Source of the DNA: Caballeronia insecticola
GTDB lineage: Bacteria; Pseudomonadota; Gammaproteobacteria; Burkholderiales; Burkholderiaceae
DNA: 64,000 bases
Assembly (NCBI RefSeq): GCF_000402035.1
Contig: NC_021287.1
Coordinates: 62,001 to 126,000, forward strand
Direction of reading: 5' to 3'
This document shows, piece after piece, positions 53,565-61,496 of this stretch; the stretch's first letter is position 1; the number at the start of each line of letters is the position of its first letter. Position numbers and translations under genes: made by a program. The notes under the pieces were generated by a model. The model had not been told where the DNA came from, ran no database searches, and was given only the letters and a program-made list of their open reading frames with translations.

Positions 53565-55082
53565 TTAGCCGAGGAGCTTCAGAACCTGCTGGGGCATCGA
53601 GTTCGCTTGAGCCAGCACCGAGATACCAGCTTGTTGCAGCACTTGAGCCTTCGACAGATTCGCCGTTTCCTGCGCGAAGTTCGCGTCGGTGATTTGCGAC
53701 TGAGCCGAGGACAGATTGGTCGACTGCGCCGTTTGCGTGGCGGCGATCGACGAGAAGCGGTTCTGTGCTGCGCCGAGGTCAGCCTGGATGCCGTTGACCG
53801 AGTTCAGCGCGTTGTCGATTGCTTCGATAGCCTGGTTGGCGCCAGCGGTCGTGCTGATGTCGATATCGGCGACGCGCGGCGGCACGTTGGCGCTGTTCGC
53901 GAGGCTGATGCCGGCGGATGCAGCCTTGCCGTTCGTCGAGATGTTCGTCGTGGCCGTACCGATGGTCGCTTGCAGTGCGAGCGCGCCGCCGGCAGTCGTC
54001 GTGGCTGCGGTGCCCGTGCCGAAGAGTGCGTTTTGCGCGCTGGTCGACAGGCTGTTGCCGTCCTGGTCGGCGAACGAGAAGCCGCCTGCGCCGTCGGACT
54101 TGACGACCACCGAGGTGATCGTTGCGCCGCTTTCGTTTGCCGCGATGAAACCGCCGCTGCTGTCGAGGCTCAGGCCCGAGATCGTGCCGAGAACCTGACC
54201 GCTCGTTGCACGGCCGGCGACGGTCGAACCGTTGGCCGCGTTCGCGCTGTTGATCGCGGAAACGGCTGCCGACACGTTCGCGCTCGCAGCTGCCGGAACG
54301 CTGGTGATGTTGCCGAGTGCGCCCGTCGATGCGCCTTGCAGCGTCAGTGCCGTGCCTGCGCCGGCGGTGGCGGTGCCGAACAGCGACGTCACGGCCGTGT
54401 TCGACAGCGCGACGTTGTTCTGGTCGGTGAACTTGAAGCCGCCCTTGCCGTCAGCGAGCACGTTGATCGACGTGACCGACGGCTTCGCGCCGTTGGTCGT
54501 CGCAGCGCCCGAGGAGTCGAGCGACAGACCCGACAGCGTGGCGACTTGCGAACCCGAAGCGAGCAGGCCGGTGCCGAGCTTGGCGGCCGACACGCTGTGG
54601 CTCATGTCGATCGAGATCGTCTGACCGACGTTCGCGCCGACCTGGAACGTCACTTGACCGGCGGTGCCGTCGAGCACGTTGGTGCCGTTGTACGTGGTTT
54701 GCGAAGCAATACGGTTCACTTCGGCGATACGCTGCGTCACTTCCTTTTGCAGCGCGGCCTGGTCGCTCGGCGACAGCGAGCCGGTCGCCGATTGCACGGC
54801 CAGCTGGCGGATACGTTGCAGGTTGTCCGTGATCTGCGAGAGACCGCTCGATGCCGTCTGGGTCATCGACACGCCGTCGTTCGCGTTCGAGATGCCTTGG
54901 TTCAGGCCGTTGATCTGCGACGTCATGCGCGATGCGATCGCCTGACCTGCAGCATCGTCCGCTGCGCTGTTGATCCGCTTGCCGGACGACAGGCGCGTGA
55001 TTGCCGACGACAGCGCGCTTTGCGTGCCGTTGAGGTTTTGCTGAGCGATCAGCGAGTTGATGTTGCTATTGATACCGATCAT
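53565..55082 (-). CDS. fliC: Flagellin
   Basis: Filament subunit, 505 aa. The conserved D0/D1 ends are the N-terminal MIGINSNINSLIAQQNLNGT with RLSSGKRINSAADDAAGQAI, and the C-terminal AQNRFSSIAATQTAQSTNLS ending SMPQQVLKLLG. The exposed middle contains two tandem copies of a ~78-residue module (about 184-262 and 302-381), each starting GLSLDSSG and carrying GGFxFxDQ and LFGT. This surface region is very rich in Ser and Thr, as glycosylated flagellins are. It has a GGAGAG ribosome site and a FliA promoter upstream. Confidence 0.96.
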   Translation of the reverse strand: MIGINSNINSLIAQQNLNGTQSALSSAITRLSSGKRINSAADDAAGQAIASRMTSQINGLNQGISNANDGVSMTQTASSGLSQITDNLQRIRQLAVQSATGSLSPSDQAALQKEVTQRIAEVNRIASQTTYNGTNVLDGTAGQVTFQVGANVGQTISIDMSHSVSAAKLGTGLLASGSQVATLSGLSLDSSGAATTNGAKPSVTSINVLADGKGGFKFTDQNNVALSNTAVTSLFGTATAGAGTALTLQGASTGALGNITSVPAAASANVSAAVSAINSANAANGSTVAGRATSGQVLGTISGLSLDSSGGFIAANESGATITSVVVKSDGAGGFSFADQDGNSLSTSAQNALFGTGTAATTTAGGALALQATIGTATTNISTNGKAASAGISLANSANVPPRVADIDISTTAGANQAIEAIDNALNSVNGIQADLGAAQNRFSSIAATQTAQSTNLSSAQSQITDANFAQETANLSKAQVLQQAGISVLAQANSMPQQVLKLLG

Positions 55083-55168
55083 TTATTCTCTCCAGTCTTG
55101 CTGGCCGTTCGTTGAATGAACAACGCCTGTTTGGCGGAAGCGACGTCATTGCTGGCCGCTTGTTTAGG

Positions 55169-55195
55169 TTTTCGGCCCGGGTCCGGGAAACTTTA
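55169..55195 (-). promoter_or_regulatory. FliA (sigma-28) promoter of fliC
   Basis: On the minus strand TAAAGTTT (complement of 55188-55195), an 11-base spacer, then GCCGAAAA (complement of 55169-55176). This matches the sigma-28 consensus TAAAGTTT-N11-GCCGATAA at 15 of 16 positions with exact spacing. It lies about 87 bases upstream of the flagellin start codon. Confidence 0.9.
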
Positions 55196-55271
55196 GACAG
55201 ATTGATCGCTTGTTGATGCAGGGCGCGCGGGCAGCCCGTGCGCGCGGCCTGCGCGCGCGGCAATCGCCCCT

Positions 55272-57614
55272 TCAGTGGGCAACGGCCGGCAGTTCCACGG
55301 TGCGAGGCGTTTCGCCGGCGCACCAGCGTCGCCACATGGTTCTGAGCGATGCCGCGAGGCCCGCGGAAATCACGTCTGCATTGAAGGAAGGAGACAGCGC
55401 GCAGCGCTCACGCATGCCCGCACGCAGTTGCGCGAGTTCGTTCGGATGGTTCGCCCAGTAGACGCCCTTGGCGACGAAGTCGGCTTCATCGTTCGCCACG
55501 AAGGCATCGAGTCCGGCGTGCGACAGCGCGGACATGCTGCCCCGGCTCGCCACGAGCGGCCCGGGCAGCGTGAGCGTCGGGACGCCCATCCACATCGACT
55601 GAAAGGTTGTGACGCCGCCGGCCCACGGAAAGGTGTCGAGATTGATATCGACTTGATGATGCTGCTGGAGATACACCGGAAGCGCCGCGCGCGGACGGAA
55701 ATCCAGTCGAGCGCGCTCGATGCCCTCGCTGGCGAACCATTCGGCGATCTGCTCGTGTTTGCCGTCGTTCGGCATGGCGGCCAGTTGCATGCGCGCAGTC
55801 GGCACGGCGTGCAGCAGTTTCGACCAAAGTTTGATCGCGGCGGGCCGCACCTTGTTCACGCGGTTGAAGCTGCCGAAGGTCACGTAGCCATTGTGCAAAG
55901 CCGGAAGCGCGTTGACAGGCGGCGCGAGCAGCTCGGGTTGAAAGCAGGCGTAAGCCGGCAGATAGGCGATCTTTTCGGTGAACTGCCGGGCGGCGGCTTC
56001 GTTCGGCACGTAATAGCGGTCGGCGATGTAATAGTCCATCGCCTGCAGCCCGGTCGTGTTGAGATATCCCATCCAGCTGGCTTGTATGGGCGCCGGCTTG
56101 CGTGCGAAGGTCATCAGGCGATTGCGTGCCGTGTGCCCCGAGAGGTCGATCAGGATATCGATGCCGTCGTCCTGAATTTTCCGTGCGAGCAGTTCGTCGC
56201 TCATGCCGGCGACGGAATGCCAGTTCGGCACGGCGCGTTGCATGCGAGCGGTGACTTCATCCTCGATCGTATGGTTCGAATAGGCGTGAACGATGATCGA
56301 CGGGTCGCGCGTGAGATGCGTGATAACGGCCTCGACGAACGCAGTGACAGGGTGACGGATGAAATCGCCCGACACGAAGCCGACGTTCAGACGCCGCTCC
56401 GGATCCCGATTGTTGCGATGACGCGGCCACGACGCGCGCAGCGGCGCTTCGCACATCTCGCCGAAATAAGCGTGGTCGGCGAAGACCGCGGCCGGATCGA
56501 CGTCGTCCTTATGGGTGAGGCAAAAGAGCAGCGCTTCGTGCACATGCGGTGCGCGCGGGTTCAATGCGAGCGCCCGGCGACCATGCTGTTCGGCCTCGGC
56601 GATCCTTCCGGCTTCCAGCAGCGCGATGGCGAGCGTGCTGTGCCCATTCGCGAAATCGGGCGTCAACTCGACCGCCTTTTGTAATGCCGCGAGCGCTTCC
56701 TCCAGTCGCCCGAGATCCTGCAGCGTCATGCCGAGGATCCGGTGCACCTCGGCATAGTCGGGACGCGCCGCCAGAATCTCGCGACATTCCTGCTCCGCTT
56801 CCTGCGCGCGGCCCTGAAGCCTGAGCGAGTCCGACAAGACGCGGCGGATTTCCATTTCGCCCGGCTCGAACTGTTTCGCCGTCTGCAGCGCGCCGATCGC
56901 CTCGACCGTTTTCCCCGATTGATGCAGCAGGATGCCGAGCACTTTCCATCCGAGGAAGTAGTTCGGATATTCGATGGTCATCGAATGTGCCAGCGCAAGC
57001 GCTTCTTCGACGCGTGCCTGATTGAAGTAAGTCGTCAGCTGGCTGATTTGCTGGCGGGACGGCTTGCTCGCAGCGGATGCGTTCGTTGCGGTCGTTGCGC
57101 TCGTGGCGACTTCGGCGGGCGCCGGGACGGTCATCGGCTGGGTCGCGCTTTCGTGCAGCGTCGCAGTTTGAGCGCCTTGCGGCGCTTCCGCCTTCGCGGC
57201 CTCGATCGCGGTGAGCCGCACGATCAGCGTGTCGATGGCCGGTCCGCGCAGGCCCTGCTTCTGCGCCATTTCGAGCGCGAGCCATGCAGCGGCTGACTGC
57301 CCCGACTGCGCCAACGCATCGACGTAACTGGCCCAGTACTGCCCCTCGTCCGGCTGCGCGCCGATGGCCGCTTCCAGGCGCGCAATCGCCGATTGCGGGT
57401 CGCCGCGCTGCATGCGCAGCACGCCCAGGTTGTAATTCGCGATTGCGTGCGCGGGTGCGGCGTCGAGCACGATTCCGTACAGTGCTTCGGCTTCGTCGAG
57501 TTGCTGGGCGCCGTGTTGCTCGATGGCGGCGCCGAGGACTTCGGCGAGCGCATCCTCGAAGTCCGGCTCGGAGGCGGCGGACGGGGCAGAGTTGAGTTCG
57601 ATCGAAGTTGTCAT
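55272..57614 (-). CDS. SPINDLY/OGT-type (GT41) glycosyltransferase with TPR repeats, likely flagellin glycosylation
   Basis: A 780-aa cytoplasmic enzyme. Residues ~20-400 form tetratricopeptide repeats in two blocks (for example AEALYGIVLDAAPAHAIANY and ALAALQKAVELTPDFANGHS), separated by an Ala/Thr-rich linker near 150-190. From ~410 comes the GT41 catalytic domain (LNVGFVSGDFIRHPVTAFVE, DILIDLSGHTARNRLMTFAR, APIQASWMGYLNTTG, PWAGGVTTFQSMWMGVPTLTL). Such enzymes O-glycosylate Ser/Thr residues of proteins. It sits directly upstream of fliC on the same strand, as the flagellin glycosyltransferase does in Burkholderia. The sugar donor is unknown. Confidence 0.88.
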   Translation of the reverse strand: MTTSIELNSAPSAASEPDFEDALAEVLGAAIEQHGAQQLDEAEALYGIVLDAAPAHAIANYNLGVLRMQRGDPQSAIARLEAAIGAQPDEGQYWASYVDALAQSGQSAAAWLALEMAQKQGLRGPAIDTLIVRLTAIEAAKAEAPQGAQTATLHESATQPMTVPAPAEVATSATTATNASAASKPSRQQISQLTTYFNQARVEEALALAHSMTIEYPNYFLGWKVLGILLHQSGKTVEAIGALQTAKQFEPGEMEIRRVLSDSLRLQGRAQEAEQECREILAARPDYAEVHRILGMTLQDLGRLEEALAALQKAVELTPDFANGHSTLAIALLEAGRIAEAEQHGRRALALNPRAPHVHEALLFCLTHKDDVDPAAVFADHAYFGEMCEAPLRASWPRHRNNRDPERRLNVGFVSGDFIRHPVTAFVEAVITHLTRDPSIIVHAYSNHTIEDEVTARMQRAVPNWHSVAGMSDELLARKIQDDGIDILIDLSGHTARNRLMTFARKPAPIQASWMGYLNTTGLQAMDYYIADRYYVPNEAAARQFTEKIAYLPAYACFQPELLAPPVNALPALHNGYVTFGSFNRVNKVRPAAIKLWSKLLHAVPTARMQLAAMPNDGKHEQIAEWFASEGIERARLDFRPRAALPVYLQQHHQVDINLDTFPWAGGVTTFQSMWMGVPTLTLPGPLVASRGSMSALSHAGLDAFVANDEADFVAKGVYWANHPNELAQLRAGMRERCALSPSFNADVISAGLAASLRTMWRRWCAGETPRTVELPAVAH

Positions 57615-57789
57615 GAATGCACTGGCGGTATCCTTGGGTTGACGGAATTATCGGCCGCCCCATTCATTCCTAAAGGACGGAACTGAGTGGCAAATGACCA
57701 CCTGTTCGCGCGATGCACGCGCCCGGAACGGCGATTGCGCCGCCGCCCGGCGTGGCCTTCGCCGGGCAGACCTTTTCATCGGAGCACAC

Positions 57790-58740
57790 ATGCAGACACG
57801 CAGTATCGGCACATCGGAAATCAAAGTCGCGCCGCTCGTTTTCGGCGGCAACGTGTTCGGCTGGACCGCCGACGAGCGCACGTCGTTCTCGATCCTCGAC
57901 GCGTTCGTCGATCACGGCCTCGACTTCATCGACACGGCGGACGTCTATTCCGCCTGGGTCGACGGACATCACGGCGGCGAGTCGGAGACGATCATCGGCA
58001 AGTGGTTCAAAGAAAGCGGCAAGCGCCATCGCGTGGTGCTCGCGACGAAGGTCGGCAAGCTGAGCACGCGCGCGGGACTATCGGCGGCGAATATCACGTC
58101 CGCCGTCGACGATTCGCTGCGGCGTCTCAAGACCGATTACATCGACGTCTATTTCTCCCATTTCGACGACGAGAACACGCCGCTCGACGAAACGCTCGCC
58201 ACGTATCAGACGCTCATCAAGGCGGGGAAGGTGAGGGTGATCGGCGCGTCGAACTACACGGGCGAGCGGCTCGATGCGGCGCTCAAGACCGCGAAGGATT
58301 CGGGCTTGCCGGCCTATCAGATCCTTCAGCCCGAATACAACCTGTACGACCGAGAAGCTTACGAAACCGGTCTCGAACCCGTCGCGGAGCAGCACGGAAT
58401 CGCGGTCGTGCCTTACTACGCGCTGGCGAGCGGCTTTCTGTCGGGCAAGTACCGGTCGAAGGCAGACACGCAGCACAAGGCGCGCGGCTCGCGCGTGGAA
58501 AAATACCTCGACGCGCGGGGGCTCAGAATTCTCGACGCCCTCGACGAAGTCGCGAAGCGCCACGACACGACGCCCGCCACGATCGCCATCGCGTGGCTGA
58601 TCGCGCGCCCGAGCGTGACGGCGCCGATCGCAAGCGCAACGTCGGTCGCCCAGCTCGAAAGCCTCGCGGCCGCAACGCGCCTGACACTCGCCGGCGAAGA
58701 CGTGCAACATCTCGACGAAGCCAGCTCGTGGCAGAAATGA
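57790..58740 (+). CDS. Aldo/keto reductase
   Basis: A 316-aa NADPH-dependent TIM-barrel oxidoreductase of the YdjG/Tas-like group. The catalytic tetrad is visible: Asp and Tyr in FIDTADVYSAW, Lys in VLATKVGKL, His in VYFSHFDDE. The cofactor-binding C-terminal region is IASATSVAQLESLAAAT. The ATG at 57790 has a GGAGC site. Its last codons run into an 11-bp tandem repeat that supplies the stop codon (separate entry). Substrate unknown; carbonyl detoxification is usual for the group. Confidence 0.92.
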   Translation: MQTRSIGTSEIKVAPLVFGGNVFGWTADERTSFSILDAFVDHGLDFIDTADVYSAWVDGHHGGESETIIGKWFKESGKRHRVVLATKVGKLSTRAGLSAANITSAVDDSLRRLKTDYIDVYFSHFDDENTPLDETLATYQTLIKAGKVRVIGASNYTGERLDAALKTAKDSGLPAYQILQPEYNLYDREAYETGLEPVAEQHGIAVVPYYALASGFLSGKYRSKADTQHKARGSRVEKYLDARGLRILDALDEVAKRHDTTPATIAIAWLIARPSVTAPIASATSVAQLESLAAATRLTLAGEDVQHLDEASSWQK

Positions 58741-58784
58741 GGCAGAAATGAGGCAGAAATGAGGCAGAGATAAGGCAGAAATAA
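58730..58784 (+). repeat. Five 11-bp tandem repeats at the end of the aldo/keto reductase gene
   Basis: Five copies of GGCAGAAATGA (the last two with one or two changes) lie end to end from 58730 to 58784. The reductase stop TGA (58738-58740) is in the first copy. Because 11 is not a multiple of three, copy-number changes leave the first stop codon in place and so should not extend the protein. Confidence 0.9.
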
Positions 58785-59130
58785 ATCTGTTGCATCAAGG
58801 AGTTGGATGGGCCGGGGTGGTTGGCAACGGCGCGGTGTTCTGGTAACATCGCGCCCGAATCGAGAAATGTGCCCGATTTTCTGCCTTCGCCGCTGAAAGT
58901 GACACCGTCATTTGCCTGCGTCGAACGGCCTCGAAATGCGCGTTCAGGTCCTTCCTTGGAAGGCGCAAGCCGCTTCGGCGGTTGAATCCCAACTCTCTCT
59001 TTTCCGGCCTCCGTGGCCGCTTTGCTCGTGTCCGCCGTGCCGTTTCGCTTTCGGCGGACGATCGGAGTGCCGGGGCGCGGCGGTTTTGTCGTCGCGCACT
59101 TAGAAATACGTTTAGCAAAACAGGATTTAC
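58785..59130. other. Leader region of rpsU
   Basis: About 345 bases between the tandem repeats and rpsU. The rpsU promoter is at 58821-58849; the remaining ~280 bases would be a long 5' untranslated leader, which contains GC-rich stretches able to fold but no recognised riboswitch. Confidence 0.5.
58821..58849 (+). promoter_or_regulatory. Sigma-70-type promoter of rpsU
   Basis: TTGGCA at 58821-58826, an exact 17-base spacer, and TAACAT at 58844-58849 match the -35 and -10 hexamers well (each one or two changes from consensus) and point toward rpsU. Confidence 0.7.
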
Positions 59131-59343
59131 ATGACCACTATCGTCCTCAAAGAAAACGAGCCGTTCGATGTCGCGATTCGGCGTTTCCGCCGCACCATCG
59201 AGCGCAATGGCCTGATCGCCGAACTGCGCGAGCGCCAGTCGTACGAAAAGCCGACCACCGAGCGCAAGCGCAAGAAGGCAGCCGCCGTCGCGCGTCTGCG
59301 TAAGCGTCTGCGCAGCCAGATGCTGCCGAAGAAGATGCACTAA
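59131..59343 (+). CDS. rpsU: 30S ribosomal protein S21
   Basis: A 70-aa small-subunit protein (starting [20 protein letters not shown]) with the usual basic C-terminus [16 protein letters not shown]. It binds near the anti-Shine-Dalgarno end of 16S rRNA and helps initiation. It is not followed by dnaG and rpoD as in Escherichia coli. It has its own promoter, an AGGA ribosome site and a very strong terminator. Confidence 0.97.
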   Translation: MTTIVLKENEPFDVAIRRFRRTIERNGLIAELRERQSYEKPTTERKRKKAAAVARLRKRLRSQMLPKKMH

Positions 59344-59387
59344 GCGTGCATTGAGTCTTTGCGGCTGGCGAAGATCCGCCTTCGCCG

Positions 59388-59440
59388 GCCAAGCAAAACG
59401 GCGGTGCGACCCATCTGGGCGCACCGCCGTTTTGCTTGGC
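59388..59440. terminator. Very long hairpin terminator downstream of rpsU
   Basis: A 21-bp perfect stem (59388-59408 with 59420-59440) is extended by a three-pair inner stem (59410-59412 with 59417-59419) after a single-base bulge. T-rich sequence follows on the plus strand and the stem carries AAAA/TTTT, so it could work in both directions between rpsU and the convergent small gene. Confidence 0.9.
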
Positions 59441-59494
59441 TTCCTGTTTTGCTTTTTGCTTGGCTTTTTGCTTCGGACTGCCGCAGTTGCCGGC

Positions 59495-59872
59495 TTAGAC
59501 GAATGCGTGCCGTCGGCCGAGCGCTGCGAGCAGATGCGGCCATTCGGTGACGTCGGAATCGTCGTGAACCTGTTCAAGCTCGATGAGCAGATCGATGATA
59601 TTGGGATCGTACGCGTTCACGTTCGACGCAAAGAGCGCCCGCAGCAGATCGCCGTCCTGCGCATGCCGGTAGTACGAAATGCCGACGCCTTCGAGCGCGG
59701 GCTGATACAGGTCGTCGCGCAGGAGCGAGCCGATCGCGCACTTGCGGCCTTCCGGACTGCGCAGCCGGCACGAACCGTTGTCGTCTTCCGAGACCGCGCG
59801 CTGCATCAGCAAGTGCGAACTCACGCGCTCGTAGATGTCCTTCGGGCTCAACATCGTGATAGGGCTCAACAT
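59495..59872 (-). CDS. Unknown protein, paralogue of the adjacent gene (second copy)
   Basis: A 125-aa soluble protein. It shares its outline with the upstream gene: an N-terminal helix (PKDIYERVSSHLLMQ), a CRLRSPEGRKCAIGSLL segment, an EGVGI segment, and a helix-rich end with NVNAYDPNIIDLLIELEQVH then DDSDVTEWPHLL. The start is ATG at complement of 59870-59872 (GTG one codon before). An 11-base duplication of ATGTTGAGCCC puts a second ATG 18 bases later. It lies 16 bases after its paralogue, in the same transcript. Function unknown; relatives occur in proteobacteria and often on mobile DNA. Confidence 0.65.
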   Translation of the reverse strand: MLSPITMLSPKDIYERVSSHLLMQRAVSEDDNGSCRLRSPEGRKCAIGSLLRDDLYQPALEGVGISYYRHAQDGDLLRALFASNVNAYDPNIIDLLIELEQVHDDSDVTEWPHLLAALGRRHAFV

Positions 59873-59888
59873 CACAGCACCTGCGTTT

Positions 59889-60314
59889 TCAAGCAGCCGT
59901 TTTCAAAAGCTCGGCGGAAAGGCCGAACTGACGCGCGATCGACGTGAGACGCTCGCGCCATTCCCATTTGCCGAAGACGTCATGGACGTTCTGCAGGCAT
60001 GAGAGCAATTCGACGGTATTGGGATCGAACACGTTGATGCGTGCACGAAGCAGCGCGCGCTTGAGCGCCGCGACACCGACATCCATGTAAGCCGGCACCA
60101 GTTCGGGCGGTTTCGCGATGAAGCGGATGGGCACGCCTTCCATGGCGGTGACATAGTCGCGCGGCTTGATGAAACGACCGACGGGGCAGCCGCCGCAGTA
60201 TCCGCGATACGCGCCGCCTCCGTGGGGCAGCAATGCCGCCTGCCCTTGCACGAATAGATGCTGTACTGCGCTGTTGAAAATCTCCTGATGGGTCAGGAAG
60301 TTCAAGCTTTTCAT
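59889..60314 (-). CDS. Unknown protein, paralogue of the adjacent gene (first copy)
   Basis: A 141-aa protein with a strong GGGGAG ribosome site before MKSLNFLTH. It has N-terminal helix QEIFNSAVQHLFVQGQAALL, a Cys pair with Gly in YCGGCPVGRFI in place of the CAIG element of its neighbour, EGVPIRFI, and the shared ending RINVFDPNTVELLSCLQNVH then DVFGKWEWRERL. No catalytic motif is known. The first copy has lost or changed the first Cys-spacing seen in the second. No function can be assigned. Confidence 0.65.
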   Translation of the reverse strand: MKSLNFLTHQEIFNSAVQHLFVQGQAALLPHGGGAYRGYCGGCPVGRFIKPRDYVTAMEGVPIRFIAKPPELVPAYMDVGVAALKRALLRARINVFDPNTVELLSCLQNVHDVFGKWEWRERLTSIARQFGLSAELLKTAA

Positions 60315-60778
60315 GATCTTCTCCCCTGCGCCCCTGCGCAGCGGCCATGCGTTAGATATTCGAGAAACTGCGCTTGCCTTAACCGGTGCGGCGGCGTCGT
60401 CGCGAAAATCCGCAACCTGAATAAACGCTTGCCGCCCGGACACTGCATCGAGCACGGCGGTTTTCCCGGCCTGGGCGCCCGGTCTCATGGCGCCCTGTGT
60501 GCTCGCGTCGGATTTCTGCACTCAATGAACGATCCGTACACCGCCATTTATAACGGGTTGGTCCGGTAAAAAGGTGCGCCAGCGCACGCGAGGAAGCCAT
60601 TTTTACACGGACCGCACGTTCGTGCAGTGCGGAAAACCCGCCGAAAACCCTTTCAGATCGGGCATTTGGGCGTGCTTCACTGCAAAAAAATCGGCTTCTA
60701 TCGGGATATACCCTGGGTCACTGCGTTTGCACTCAAGTATGTTGTCAAAAAGCAAAAATCTTTCACATAGGAATGACC
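60315..60778. other. 464-bp region upstream of the paralogous pair
   Basis: Both flanking genes run on the minus strand. The stretch 60360-60600 is GC-rich with no convincing gene; 60680-60778 is AT-richer, with runs of A near 60750. It should contain the promoter of the paralogous pair. I see no repeat or RNA gene. Confidence 0.4.
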
Positions 60779-61384
60779 TCAATCCGTAGATTTGACTGAC
60801 TTCTTCGGTTTTGTCTTAGGTTTTCCTCGGGACAGGCAGTTCGCGGCGTGATCGTTGACCATGCCGGTGGCCTGCATGAACGCGTAGCAAATGGTCGTGC
60901 CGATGAACTTGCAGCCGTATTTCTTGAGTGCTTTGCTCAATGCATCGGACTCCGGCGTAGAGGCGGGCGTCGGATGCTTCGCGTCGCGTGGCGTATCGAT
61001 GGGCGCCGCGCCGACGAACGACCACACGAAGTCGGCGAACGAGCCGTGTTCCTGCTGGATCTGCTTGACCGCGCGCGCATTGAGCACGGCCGATTCGATC
61101 TTTGCCCGGTTGCGCACGATGCGCGCGTCCTGCACGATCCGCTCGACATCCTTTTCCGTGAAGCGCGCCACTTTGTCGATGTCGAAGTTCGCGAACAGCG
61201 CGCGATAACCTTCGCGCTTGTTGAGAATGGTCGACCACGAAAGGCCCGCCTGCGCGCCTTCGAGAATGAGCATCTCGAACAGATGCTGATCGTCGTGCGA
61301 GGGCACGCCCCATTCGTGGTCGTGATACTGGATCATCGCGTCGGTGGTGGCCCACGCGCAGCGAGTCTGTTCGGTTTCTGCCAT
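60779..61384 (-). CDS. tag: DNA-3-methyladenine glycosylase I
   Basis: Base-excision repair enzyme removing 3-methyladenine from alkylated DNA. 201 aa. Landmarks are CAWATTDAMIQYHDHEWGVP, the helix-hairpin-helix region GAQAGLSWSTILNKREGYR and FVGTTICYAFMQATGMVNDH-like KFIGTTICYAFMQATGMVND, with Cys/His residues for the structural zinc (two Cys and two His). The lysine-rich tail KTKPKKSVKSTD follows. The start MAETEQTRCAW is the family N-terminus. Confidence 0.95.
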   Translation of the reverse strand: MAETEQTRCAWATTDAMIQYHDHEWGVPSHDDQHLFEMLILEGAQAGLSWSTILNKREGYRALFANFDIDKVARFTEKDVERIVQDARIVRNRAKIESAVLNARAVKQIQQEHGSFADFVWSFVGAAPIDTPRDAKHPTPASTPESDALSKALKKYGCKFIGTTICYAFMQATGMVNDHAANCLSRGKPKTKPKKSVKSTD

Positions 61385-61496
61385 TGTGCGTTCCCGTCAT
61401 TTTTGGATCGCGTCAGCATAGCGGAACGTGCGCGCCGCGCCATCTATGCCATTCGGCTGATTGGCGCGCGCCGCCGTGGCCGGTAAGCTTGCGGCC

